Origin: Janthinobacterium sp. LM6
Lineage (GTDB): Bacteria > Pseudomonadota > Gammaproteobacteria > Burkholderiales > Burkholderiaceae_D
DNA: 64,000 nucleotides
Assembly (NCBI RefSeq): GCF_002002885.1
Contig: NZ_CP019510.1
Span: 1,364,001 to 1,428,000 of the forward strand
Direction: 5' to 3'
Made by a program: the position numbers and the translations under genes. Shown here piece by piece: positions 22,332-31,269 of this stretch. The notes under the pieces are model-generated. The model worked only from the letters and a program-made list of their open reading frames with translations, made no database searches and was not told the DNA's origin. The number at the start of each line of letters is the position of its first letter. The first letter of the stretch is position 1.

Positions 22332-23560
22332 CAACGCACGCAGAACAGATTACGGCCTGGATCGACAGCCATTTCGACGAGGAAGTCGCCTTTTTGCAGA
22401 AGGTGGTGCAGCAGCCGACGGATACCCCGCCCGGCAATAACGCGCCGCATGCGGAGCTGGTGGCGCAGCTGCTGCAGGCGTATGGCTGGCAGGCGGAAAA
22501 GCATGCGGTGCCAGCGGAGCAGGTGGAAGCGTACGGCATGCAGAGCATCACCAACCTGATCGTGCGCCGGCCGTATGCGGCAGGCGGGCCGACGGTGGCC
22601 CTGAATGCGCATGGCGACGTGGTGCCGCCCGGCGACAACTGGACGTATCCGCCATACGGCGGCCAGATCGACGGCGGCTATATCTACGGCCGCGCGACGG
22701 CCGTCTCGAAGGGCGATTTCGCCACCTATGTGTTTGCCGCGCGCGCGCTCGAGGCGCTGGGCATTCCCTTGAAGGGCCAGCTCGAGCTGCATTTTACGTA
22801 CGACGAGGAATTCGGCGGCTTGCTGGGGCCCGGCTGGCTGCTGGAACAGCAGCTGACGAAGCCCGATTTTGTCATCGCCGCCGGTTTCAGCTATGGCATC
22901 GTCACGGCCCATAACGCCTGCCTGCAGCTGGAAATCACCGTGCACGGCAAGTCGGGCCACGGCTCCATGCCGGAGACGGGACACGACGCGCTGCAGGCGG
23001 CCAACAAGATCCTCAATGCTATCTACGGCCAGTTGCCGGAGCTGAAAAAGGTCAAATCCGAGGTGGCGGGCATCGATTCGCCCACCATGCTGGTGGGGCG
23101 CATCGATGGCGGCACGAATACCAATGTGGTGCCGGGCAAGGTGGTCATGAAGATGGACCGCCGCATGATCCCGGAAGAAGACCCGGTGGCGGTGGAAGCG
23201 CAGGTGCGGGCTCTGATCGAAGATGCCGTGCGCGGCGAGCCCGGCATCCGCCTCGAGATCCGCCGCCTGCTGCTGTCGCACGCGCTGCGGCCCTTGCCCG
23301 GTTCCGAGCAACTGGTTGGCAGCTTGCAAAAGAATGCGCATGCCATCCTCGGCGAGACGATTCCGGCCGTCGGCACGCCCCTGTATGCGGATGCGCGCCT
23401 GTATGGCGAACGGGGCATCCCTGCCGTGCTGTATGGCGCCGGCCCGCGCACGGTGCCTGAATCGAACGCGAAGAAGGCCGACGAACGCCTGGCGCTTGAC
23501 GACTTGCGCAAGGCCAGCAAGATCGTGGCCCTGACCCTGCTCGACTTCCTGGCCGCTTGA
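22328..23560 (+). CDS. M20-family metallopeptidase/amidohydrolase
   Basis: A 410-residue zinc hydrolase of the M20 (ArgE/DapE/carboxypeptidase G2-like) family. NAHGDVVPPG gives the first metal His/Asp, TYDEEFGG the catalytic glutamate pair, and KSGHGSMPETGHDA the dimerisation-domain His. It overlaps puuD by 4 bases (ATGA), so it is translationally coupled to the urate gene. The substrate is unknown; a ureido or acyl-amino compound from purine breakdown is possible from context only. Confidence 0.83.
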   Translation: MTTHAEQITAWIDSHFDEEVAFLQKVVQQPTDTPPGNNAPHAELVAQLLQAYGWQAEKHAVPAEQVEAYGMQSITNLIVRRPYAAGGPTVALNAHGDVVPPGDNWTYPPYGGQIDGGYIYGRATAVSKGDFATYVFAARALEALGIPLKGQLELHFTYDEEFGGLLGPGWLLEQQLTKPDFVIAAGFSYGIVTAHNACLQLEITVHGKSGHGSMPETGHDALQAANKILNAIYGQLPELKKVKSEVAGIDSPTMLVGRIDGGTNTNVVPGKVVMKMDRRMIPEEDPVAVEAQVRALIEDAVRGEPGIRLEIRRLLLSHALRPLPGSEQLVGSLQKNAHAILGETIPAVGTPLYADARLYGERGIPAVLYGAGPRTVPESNAKKADERLALDDLRKASKIVALTLLDFLAA

Positions 23561-23623
23561 CGAGGCGGCGACCATGCCGCTCGCATCCGGTAAGATGCAT
23601 GCCTGGGAAATCGGGGAGGCAGC

Positions 23624-24985
23624 ATGGATTTGACTGGCAAGAGGACGATAAGGGAACTGGCGGCCGACCTGGCCGCCGGCCGCATCAGCAGCGTGGCACT
23701 GACAGAGCAGATGCTGGCGCGCGCCGAGGCGCACCGGGCGCAGGGCGGCCATGCGTATGTGAGCCTCGATGGCGCGCAAGCCCTGGCCGAGGCCAGAGCC
23801 AGCGACGCGGCGCGCGCCTCCGGCTGGGTGCCTTCACCGCTGGCCGGCGTGCCTATCTCGATCAAGGACCTGTTCGACGTCAGGGGGCAGGTCAGCAGCG
23901 CCGCCTCGCTGGTGCTGGCTGACGCCCCGCCCGCCGTTGTGGATGCCGGCGCCGTGGCGCGCCTGCGCGCGGCAGGCGCCATCCTGCTGGGCCGCACCAA
24001 CATGAGCGAATTCGCATTTTCCGGCCTGGGCTTGAATCCCCATTACGGCACGCCGCGCAATCCGCACGACCGCGCGCGCGTGGCGGGCGGCTCCACCTCG
24101 GGCGGCGCCGTGACGGTGGCGCTGTACATGGCGGCCGGCGCGCTGGGCACGGATACGGGCGGCTCGATCCGCATTCCGTCCGCTTTTTGCGGCCTGACGG
24201 GCTTCAAGCCGACGGCCGCTTCCGTGTCGCTGGCCGGCACTGTGCCCTTGTCGCGCTCCCTCGATTCGGCCGGCCCCATCGCGCACAGCGTCGATTGCTG
24301 CGCCATTTTGTACGCGGCGCTGTCGGGCCATGACATCGGCGCGCAGGCGCCGGCACTGAAAGGCTTGCGCTTCGGCTTTACCCTGGACTACGTCGGCACG
24401 CACGTGGCGCCGCAGGTGCAGCAGGCTTTCGATGCTGCCCTGGACAAGCTGCGGCAAGCCGGCGCCCTGGTGGAACAGTTCGATTTCCCCGAGTTGCTGG
24501 AGCTGCCGACGATCAATGGCGGCGGCGGGCTGGTGGCGGCGGAAGCCTGGCACTGGCACAGGGCGTTACTTGAAGAGAAGGGCGCGCAGTACGACCAGCG
24601 CGTGGCAGCGCGCATCCGCCGCGGCCAGCAGCAGGGCGCAGCCGACTACATCGACCTACTCGATGCGCGCGCGCGCCTGATCGGCGTCGCCCGGCGGCGC
24701 CTGGCGCCGTTCGATGCCTGGCTGATGCCCAGCGTGGCCATACTGGCGCCGGAAGTCGCGCCGCTGGAAGCGGATGACGCCACTTTTTTTGCCACGAATG
24801 GCCTGGTGCTGCGCAACGCCAGCGTGATCAACTTCCTCGACGGCTGCGCGCTGTCGCTGCCTTGCCACGCCGACGGCGAGCTGCCCGTCGGGCTGGGCAT
24901 TTGCGGCTTGGCGGGGGAGGACGGTCAAATGCTGCAAATCGGCTGCGCCGTGGAGGCGCTGCTGCGGGGGCGTGGAAAAGAATAA
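23624..24985 (+). CDS. Amidase-signature hydrolase
   Basis: A 453-residue amidase-signature enzyme with the Ser-Ser-Lys arrangement: the lysine in PISIKDLFDVRG and the serines in GGSTSGGAV and GTDTGGSIRIP. It ends a run that starts with puuD and could act on a urea- or amide-containing purine product such as allophanate, but it lacks the extra C-terminal domain of full allophanate hydrolases. Other amides are equally possible. It lies 63 bases after the M20 gene. Confidence 0.82.
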   Translation: MDLTGKRTIRELAADLAAGRISSVALTEQMLARAEAHRAQGGHAYVSLDGAQALAEARASDAARASGWVPSPLAGVPISIKDLFDVRGQVSSAASLVLADAPPAVVDAGAVARLRAAGAILLGRTNMSEFAFSGLGLNPHYGTPRNPHDRARVAGGSTSGGAVTVALYMAAGALGTDTGGSIRIPSAFCGLTGFKPTAASVSLAGTVPLSRSLDSAGPIAHSVDCCAILYAALSGHDIGAQAPALKGLRFGFTLDYVGTHVAPQVQQAFDAALDKLRQAGALVEQFDFPELLELPTINGGGGLVAAEAWHWHRALLEEKGAQYDQRVAARIRRGQQQGAADYIDLLDARARLIGVARRRLAPFDAWLMPSVAILAPEVAPLEADDATFFATNGLVLRNASVINFLDGCALSLPCHADGELPVGLGICGLAGEDGQMLQIGCAVEALLRGRGKE

Positions 24986-25029
24986 TGCTGTAGTGCAGAA
25001 AAATGCCAACTCTGTCATGATGGCTGGCA

Positions 25030-26406
25030 TTGACATGGGATAGTCGCGCTTCGGGCGCCGGCAAACTTCACACTGTGCACCGATACGACCTGATTAGTTG
25101 TCATGACTGTGGCGTGCTGTACCGCAAACGTCCGCTGCGTCCCCGCGAAAAGGCGCGCTGCATTCGTTGCCGCTCGGTGCTGTATCGCGGCGCGCATGCG
25201 CGGGGCGCATCGGCCGAATTGACCAAGGTGGTGGCGCTCACTCTGGGTGCCGCTTTTGTCTTCCTGATCGCCCAGTTTTTCCCTATCGTCGAACTTGACG
25301 TCAATGGCCTCACTTCCAGCGCCACCTTGCTCGGTTCCATCCGCGTGCTGTGGTCCGAGCAGATGCACATCGTGGCGACGATGGTCTTCCTGTTTACCAT
25401 CCTTTTTCCCGCCATCGAACTCGGTTCCCTGCTGTACGTGGCGCTGGGCTTGCGCAGCGGCGTCAAGGTGCCCGGCTTTAACCGCGTGTTGCGCGCCGTG
25501 CAGACGGCGCGTGAATGGGGCATGACGGAGGTGCTGATGATCGGCATCCTGATCACCGTCGTCAAGATGACCAGCCTGGCCACGGTGCTGCCGCAACCGG
25601 GGCTGTTCGCGTTTGGCGCGCTGACCCTGATGCTGGCCATCGTCGTTTCGTTTGACCCCAAGGCCCTGTGGAACCTGGGCGATGACCTGACCCGGCAAGC
25701 GCTGCCCGGCATCCGCTACAAGGCCTTCGCGCCCGGCGAGAATGTCGTGCCATGCCATGCCTGCGGCCTGGTGGCGCCGCCGCTGGGCAAGGGCAGGCAC
25801 CTGGCTTGCGTGCGCTGCGGCACGGCCCTGCACGTACGCAAACCGGACAGCATCAACCGCACCTGGGCTTTGCTGATCGCCGCCATGATCCTCTACATTC
25901 CCGCCAACCTGCTGCCCGTGATGGTGACGCAATCGTTGTTCGGCGCGCAGGACGACACCATCATGAGCGGCGTGGTGCTGTTCTGGACCAGCGGCTCGAA
26001 AGGCCTGGCCATCATCATTTTCATTGCCAGCGTGGTCGTGCCGATGCTGAAGCTGGGCGTGCTGGCGCTGCTGGCATTCACCGCGCAGCGCCGTTCGCGC
26101 TGGCGGCCGCGCCAGCGCACCATTTTGTACCGCATGGTCGAATTCATCGGCCGCTGGTCCATGCTCGATATCTTTGTCGTCACCCTGACGGTGGCGCTGG
26201 TGCGCTTCAAGTCGCTGGCCGTGATCACGGCCGGTCCTGGCGCGCTGGCCTTTGGCGCCGTGGTGGTGCTGACCATGCTGGCGGCGATGCAGTTCGACCC
26301 GCGCCTGATCTGGGACCCCGTCGACGGGCAGGTGCATGGTGAGGAAGAGCCCGTGGTGCTGGCAAATACCGGAAACAATACAGTGATTGGAGAACAGCAT
26401 GTCTGA
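25030..26406 (+). CDS. pqiA: Paraquat-inducible protein A (intermembrane transport, inner-membrane part)
   Basis: A PqiA protein of up to 458 residues with two repeats, each made of a zinc-ribbon (CHDCGV...CIRC near the start, CHACGL...CVRC near residue 240) and four membrane helices. It anchors the PqiB tunnel in the inner membrane. The start is uncertain: a TTG at 25030 gives the full frame, while a GTG at 25075 gives an N-terminus closer to that of known PqiA proteins. Neither has a clear ribosome site. It overlaps pqiB by 8 bases. Confidence 0.87.
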   Translation: MTWDSRASGAGKLHTVHRYDLISCHDCGVLYRKRPLRPREKARCIRCRSVLYRGAHARGASAELTKVVALTLGAAFVFLIAQFFPIVELDVNGLTSSATLLGSIRVLWSEQMHIVATMVFLFTILFPAIELGSLLYVALGLRSGVKVPGFNRVLRAVQTAREWGMTEVLMIGILITVVKMTSLATVLPQPGLFAFGALTLMLAIVVSFDPKALWNLGDDLTRQALPGIRYKAFAPGENVVPCHACGLVAPPLGKGRHLACVRCGTALHVRKPDSINRTWALLIAAMILYIPANLLPVMVTQSLFGAQDDTIMSGVVLFWTSGSKGLAIIIFIASVVVPMLKLGVLALLAFTAQRRSRWRPRQRTILYRMVEFIGRWSMLDIFVVTLTVALVRFKSLAVITAGPGALAFGAVVVLTMLAAMQFDPRLIWDPVDGQVHGEEEPVVLANTGNNTVIGEQHV

Positions 26407-28030
26407 CAAAGAAGCAGGCGACCTTGCCGAAGCGGGCGGCCGTCCATTGCCGGAACCCGAGGTGGAACAGGGCAGCCGCTGGCTGCCGTCGCTGGTATGG
26501 CTCATCCCGTTGCTGGCCGCGCTGATCGGCGCCGGCCTGGCCGCCAAGTCCATCCTCGACCAGGGGCCCACGGTGACGGTCAGCTTCAAGAGCGCCGAAG
26601 GACTCGAGCCTGGCAAGACCAAGGTCAAATACAAGGATGTCGATATCGGCCAGGTGCGCGCCATCACCCTGGGCGACGACTTGAGCAAGGTACTCGTGAC
26701 GATCGACATGAGCAAGGAGGCGCGCCGCTTCGCCACCGCCGATTCGCGCTTCTGGGTGGTGCGTCCGCAGATCGGCGCCAGCGGCGTGACGGGCCTGGGC
26801 ACCTTGCTGTCGGGTGCCTACATCGGCGTCGACACGGGCAAGTCGGAAGCCAAAAAGGAGAATTTTATCGGCATGGAGAGTCCGCCCGCCGTGGCCGGTG
26901 ACCAGAAGGGCAAGCTGTACACCCTGCATGCGGAAAGCCTCGGTTCCGTCGACGTGGGTTCGCCCCTGTTCTTCCACCGCCTGCGCGTGGGCAAGGTGGT
27001 CAGCTTTGCGCTGGACAAGGATGGCAACGGCATCACCATGTCCGTCTTTGTGAACGCGCCGTACGACCAGTTCGTCGGCAAGAATGCGCGCTGGTGGCAT
27101 GCCAGCGGCGTCGATGTGCGCCTCGATTCGAACGGTTTCAAATTGAATACGCAATCGCTGGCGGCCATGCTGGTGGGCGGCATCGCCTTCGAAGCAGAAA
27201 ATGGCCGCAAGCCCGACGAACCGGCGCCGGCCAATACCAATTTCCGCCTGGCGGCCGACGAGGCCAGTGCCATGCGCGAGCCCGATGGCCAGGCCATTAC
27301 CACTGTGTTCTATTTCGACCAGTCGCTGCGCGGCTTGCAGCCTGGCGCCACGGTGGATTTCCGCGGCATCGTACTGGGCGAGGTGCGTTCGGTGGGCATC
27401 GAGTTCGATCCCGTGAAGAAGAACTTCCGCATGCCCGTCACCGTCAACCTGTACCCGGCCCGCCTGGGCATGCGCTTCAAGGCCGCCGTCGACGATGAGG
27501 AAGGCTCGGCCGGCCACCAGCTGCTCGAACGCATGGTCAGCCGTGGCTTGCGTGCCCAGCTACGCACGGGCAACCTGCTCACCAGCCAGCTGTACATCGC
27601 GCTGGACTTCTTCCCGAAAGCGCCGAAGGTGGCGCTGGACTTGAACAGGTATCCGCTGGAAGTGCCGACCGTGCCGAACACCCTCGATGAATTGCAGACG
27701 CAGATCGCCAGCATTGCCCGCAAGCTCGATCAGGTGCCTTATGCGGAGATCGGCAATAACCTGAACGCCACCATCAAGCAGGCCAATACCCTGTTCAGGC
27801 AGCTCGATGGCCAGGTGGTGCCGGAAATGCGCGATACCCTGACGGCGGCGAAACAGACCTTCGGCACCGCCGAACAGGTGCTGCAAAAGGATTCGCCACT
27901 GCAGTCGGACGTGCGCCAGGCCTTGCAGCAGCTGACGCAAACCCTGCAATCGCTGAACGCGCTGTCGGATTACCTGGAACGTCATCCCGAGTCCCTGATC
28001 CGCGGTAAAAAAGGAGATGAAAAAAAATGA
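26399..28030 (+). CDS. pqiB: Paraquat-inducible protein B (MCE/MlaD-domain lipid tunnel)
   Basis: A 543-residue protein with one N-terminal membrane helix (WLPSLVWLIPLLAALIGAGLAAK, about residues 26-47) and three MCE domains, beginning TVSFKSAEGLEPGKTKVKYK, KLYTLHAESLGSVDVGSPLF and TVFYFDQSLRGLQPGATVDF by their first residues. Such proteins form a hexameric tunnel moving lipids between inner and outer membranes. I chose the ATG at 26399, which has GGAG six bases upstream; a TTG at 26387 overlaps that site. It overlaps pqiC by 4 bases. Confidence 0.92.
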   Translation: MSDKEAGDLAEAGGRPLPEPEVEQGSRWLPSLVWLIPLLAALIGAGLAAKSILDQGPTVTVSFKSAEGLEPGKTKVKYKDVDIGQVRAITLGDDLSKVLVTIDMSKEARRFATADSRFWVVRPQIGASGVTGLGTLLSGAYIGVDTGKSEAKKENFIGMESPPAVAGDQKGKLYTLHAESLGSVDVGSPLFFHRLRVGKVVSFALDKDGNGITMSVFVNAPYDQFVGKNARWWHASGVDVRLDSNGFKLNTQSLAAMLVGGIAFEAENGRKPDEPAPANTNFRLAADEASAMREPDGQAITTVFYFDQSLRGLQPGATVDFRGIVLGEVRSVGIEFDPVKKNFRMPVTVNLYPARLGMRFKAAVDDEEGSAGHQLLERMVSRGLRAQLRTGNLLTSQLYIALDFFPKAPKVALDLNRYPLEVPTVPNTLDELQTQIASIARKLDQVPYAEIGNNLNATIKQANTLFRQLDGQVVPEMRDTLTAAKQTFGTAEQVLQKDSPLQSDVRQALQQLTQTLQSLNALSDYLERHPESLIRGKKGDEKK

Positions 28031-28623
28031 TGAAACCGATTTTTTCCGCGCTGCTGGCGGCCAGCCTGCTGGGCGCCTGCTCCACGCCCCAGCCCGAGCA
28101 TTTCTATACGCTCAGCGGCGGCGCCGACGCGCAGCCGGCCAAACCCGTCAAATACTATGTCGAGGTGCTGGCCGTCAGCGTGCCGCAGCAGGTGAGCCGC
28201 AACCAGTTCGTCGTGACGGGGCCATCGGGGCGCATCGAACTGCTGGAGCAGCAGCGCTGGGCCGGGCCGCTGGCCGGCGAGATCGGCCAGGCCCTGTCGA
28301 CGGCCGTGACGAACGACCTGGGCGCCATCGATGTGTTCCGCACGCCGCATCCGGACAACCTGCCCGTGTACCGCATCAGCACCAATGTGCAGCGTTTCGA
28401 GTCGGTGATGGGCCAGTATGCGCTGATCGATGCCGTGTGGAGCGTGCGCCAGCTGGCCAGCAGCAAGGTGGTCACTTGCCGCACGATAGCCAATGAAAAG
28501 GTGGGCGCCGGCTACGATGAACTGGTACTCGGTCACCGCCGCGCCGTGAACCGTATCGCCGCCGATGCGGCCAGCGTGGTGCGCGCTTTTGACAACGGCA
28601 ACGCCGCCTGCCCGGCCGCCTGA
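28027..28623 (+). CDS. pqiC: PqiC-type outer-membrane lipoprotein
   Basis: A 198-residue lipoprotein; the lipobox LLGAC ends at Cys18, so the mature protein is lipid-anchored. The ABC-type transport auxiliary fold is recognisable in FYTLSGG and the VTGPSGRIELLEQQRWAGPL region. It is predicted to sit at the outer-membrane end of the PqiB tunnel. AAGGAG precedes the ATG at 28027, and a second ATG follows directly at 28030. The three pqi genes overlap each other and form one operon. Confidence 0.88.
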   Translation: MMKPIFSALLAASLLGACSTPQPEHFYTLSGGADAQPAKPVKYYVEVLAVSVPQQVSRNQFVVTGPSGRIELLEQQRWAGPLAGEIGQALSTAVTNDLGAIDVFRTPHPDNLPVYRISTNVQRFESVMGQYALIDAVWSVRQLASSKVVTCRTIANEKVGAGYDELVLGHRRAVNRIAADAASVVRAFDNGNAACPAA

Positions 28624-28670
28624 GCCGCTTTCCGCTACCCAGTCCCGGCGGCCGCTGGTAAAATGCGGCC

Positions 28671-29069
28671 ATGGGAATGACCTTGTTCACGCGCCGCTTT
28701 GCCGCCTGGATCGCCTGTTTCGCGATCCTGCTGGCGGCGCTCGCGCCGTCGATTTCCCAGGCCGTCGCCAACGCCAAGCAGGAGTCCGGCTCCGGCTGGG
28801 CGGAAATCTGTTCGGTGGCCGGTATCCGCTTCGTGCAGGTCGATGACGGCGCCGCCGACGAGAAATCCGGCGGCAAGGCCATGCAGATGGAGCACTGCGC
28901 CTTCTGTTCCACGCATGCGGGTTCCGTCGGCCTGCCGCCCGCCACCCCCGTGCTGCCGCTGCTTGTGGCCAGCGGCACGGCCATCTTCCCGGCCCTGTAC
29001 TACCAGTCCCCATCCCCGCTGTTCATCTGGTCCACCGCGCAGTCGCGCGCGCCGCCCGGTCTCATTTAA
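28671..29069 (+). CDS. DUF2946-domain exported protein
   Basis: A 132-residue protein with an N-terminal hydrophobic segment (about residues 12-31) ending at PSISQA, which looks like a signal peptide. The conserved element HCAFCSTHAG (about residues 83-92) could bind a metal ion. Members of this family are commonly found next to TonB-dependent copper or metal receptors, and a receptor follows here. ATGs at 28671 and 28677 are both possible starts. Confidence 0.75.
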   Translation: MGMTLFTRRFAAWIACFAILLAALAPSISQAVANAKQESGSGWAEICSVAGIRFVQVDDGAADEKSGGKAMQMEHCAFCSTHAGSVGLPPATPVLPLLVASGTAIFPALYYQSPSPLFIWSTAQSRAPPGLI

Positions 29070-29146
29070 GTTTTTGCATTTTCAATGCTGGCGCTGTCCA
29101 CCTTGCGGTGTGACGCGCCGCATCCGCACACTTAAACGAAAATCAC

Positions 29147-31261
29147 ATGAACAAGACATTATTGGTGCTGGCGACTGCCATCGCCTTCGCTTACCCCTGC
29201 GCGCAGGCGCAGCAACTTGACCACGCCATCGACACCGTCGTCGTATCCGGCTCGCGAGCGCAATCGTGGCTGTCCGAGACGCCGCAGGCCATCGGTGCCG
29301 TCAATGCCAAAATGCTGGAACGCGACAAGCCCAAGACCATGGGCGATATCCTCAACCGCATCGCCGGCGTGTACTGGAATGACCTGGGCAACGAGCAGCA
29401 CAGCATGAGCATCCGCCAGCCCATCGGCACGAATGCCGTCTACCAGTACCTGGAAGATGGCATTCCCATCCGCCCGCTGGGCGTCTTCAACCACAACTCG
29501 CTCAATGAAATGAACATGGCGGGCGCCAGCGGCGTGGAAGTGGTGAAGGGCGCCGCCTCCTCGCTGTACGGCAGCAATGCGGTGGGCGGCGCCGTCAATT
29601 TCCTCACGGCCGGCGCCAGCCCGACACCGACGGCAAGCGTGGGCGTGCGGCGCGATAATGTGGGCGGTTTCACCCGCTACGACACTTCCGCCAGCGATAC
29701 CTGGGGGCCGCTGGGACTGCGCTTTTCCCATTACAGTTCGCGCCGTTCGCGCGACAATTGGCAAGAGTACAGCTATGGCGACAAGGATTCGTTCTCGCTG
29801 CGTGCCGACTATGCGCTCGGCCCCACCTCGCAGCTGCGCGCCACCCTCGTCCACACGGATCTCGATGCAGCCATGACGGGCAGCCTGTTCGAGAACGATT
29901 ACCGCAGCAATCCAGGCAAGAGCCTGAACACCTTCACCTATCGCAAGGACAAGACCACGCGCATGAACCTGGCGTGGGAGGGCGCGACGACCGCCCATGG
30001 CACGAGCACCGTCACCGTGTTTACGCGCAAGAACGACCATGGGCAGCTTCCCGCGTATTCCATCGGCAGCTGCGCGGGTATGCTGTGCAAGGGCGTCATC
30101 AACAACAACCACGTCGATTCGCTGGGCCTGGACGTGAAACACCAGCAGGAATTCGCGTGGCTGCGTTCGCGCCTGATCGCCGGCATTTACGTGGACAAGA
30201 GCGACAATCCCTTTGTCAGCGATAACCTGTCCATCGTGCGCGATGCGGCCACGGGCCGCTACCTGCGCTACACGCTGGCCAATGCGTCCAACCCGCAGGG
30301 CGTGCGCGACTACCAGACGGACATTTTGAATACGGCCGTCTTCGCGCAATGGGAATTTTCTCCGCTGGCGGGCACGCGCGTGGTGCTGGGCGGCCGTTCG
30401 GACGCCATCCGCTACGACTACCATAACAAGCTGGCGCCCGGCGGCAGCGTCAATTACGGCGCGCCCGACGAGTCGCGCAGCTTTTCGCACGTGAGTCCGA
30501 AGCTGGGCGCCACCTACGCCATCGGCCATGCGGGCAGCGCGTATGCGAACGTCAGCCAGGGCTTCACGCCGCCGGAAGTGAGCCAGTTGTATGGCAAGAC
30601 GGGCATCGCCGACTTGCGGCCGTCCGTCTACAACAACTATGAACTGGGCTTGCGCTGGGCCTTTTTGCAGGGCCGCCTGAAACTCGATACGGCCCTGTAC
30701 CGGCTCGACGGGCGCGACACCATCGTCAGTTACACGCTTTCGCCGGGCAACAGCGAAAACCGCAATGCGGGACGCACGCGCAGCGAAGGGCTGGAGCTGG
30801 GCCTGAACTACGACAGCGGCCCGTTCGACGCGCGCTTCGCCACGGCCATCTCGCGTCACCGCTACCTGCGCTACCAGGTCTCCGCCAGCCTCGATTACAG
30901 CGGCCGTGATATGCCGCAGGCGCCGCGCGACATCACCTCGCTCGAGATCGGCTACAAGCCCGTGGCAGGCGCGCGTATCGCGCTCGAAGCCGTGCACCAG
31001 GGCCGCTACTGGATGAACAATGCCAACACGGTGGAGTACAAGGGCCACGCCTTGCTGAACCTGCGTGCCAGCTATCAGGTCGCGCGCGGACTGGAAGCAT
31101 GGGCGCAGGTGCGCAACCTGGCCGATAAGCGCTATGCCGATTCGGCCAGCAGCAGCTATGCGGGCGTGGGCAGCTATGCGCCGAACAGCCAGAACCAGTA
31201 CACGCCCGGTGCGCCGCGCAGCGTGATGCTGGGCCTGTCCTATACCTATAACGCACTGTGA
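29147..31261 (+). CDS. TonB-dependent outer-membrane receptor
   Basis: A 704-residue receptor with a signal peptide (cut after YPCAQA, about residue 22), an N-terminal plug (residues 30-150, including GVEVVKGAASSLYGSNAVGGAVN) and a 22-strand barrel ending in the aromatic-flanked LGLSYTYNAL. The DUF2946 gene before it and the PepSY gene after it suggest uptake of copper or an iron/metal chelate. The ligand cannot be read from sequence. No strong ribosome site precedes the ATG. Confidence 0.9.
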   Translation: MNKTLLVLATAIAFAYPCAQAQQLDHAIDTVVVSGSRAQSWLSETPQAIGAVNAKMLERDKPKTMGDILNRIAGVYWNDLGNEQHSMSIRQPIGTNAVYQYLEDGIPIRPLGVFNHNSLNEMNMAGASGVEVVKGAASSLYGSNAVGGAVNFLTAGASPTPTASVGVRRDNVGGFTRYDTSASDTWGPLGLRFSHYSSRRSRDNWQEYSYGDKDSFSLRADYALGPTSQLRATLVHTDLDAAMTGSLFENDYRSNPGKSLNTFTYRKDKTTRMNLAWEGATTAHGTSTVTVFTRKNDHGQLPAYSIGSCAGMLCKGVINNNHVDSLGLDVKHQQEFAWLRSRLIAGIYVDKSDNPFVSDNLSIVRDAATGRYLRYTLANASNPQGVRDYQTDILNTAVFAQWEFSPLAGTRVVLGGRSDAIRYDYHNKLAPGGSVNYGAPDESRSFSHVSPKLGATYAIGHAGSAYANVSQGFTPPEVSQLYGKTGIADLRPSVYNNYELGLRWAFLQGRLKLDTALYRLDGRDTIVSYTLSPGNSENRNAGRTRSEGLELGLNYDSGPFDARFATAISRHRYLRYQVSASLDYSGRDMPQAPRDITSLEIGYKPVAGARIALEAVHQGRYWMNNANTVEYKGHALLNLRASYQVARGLEAWAQVRNLADKRYADSASSSYAGVGSYAPNSQNQYTPGAPRSVMLGLSYTYNAL

Positions 31262-31269
31262 GGATGGCC

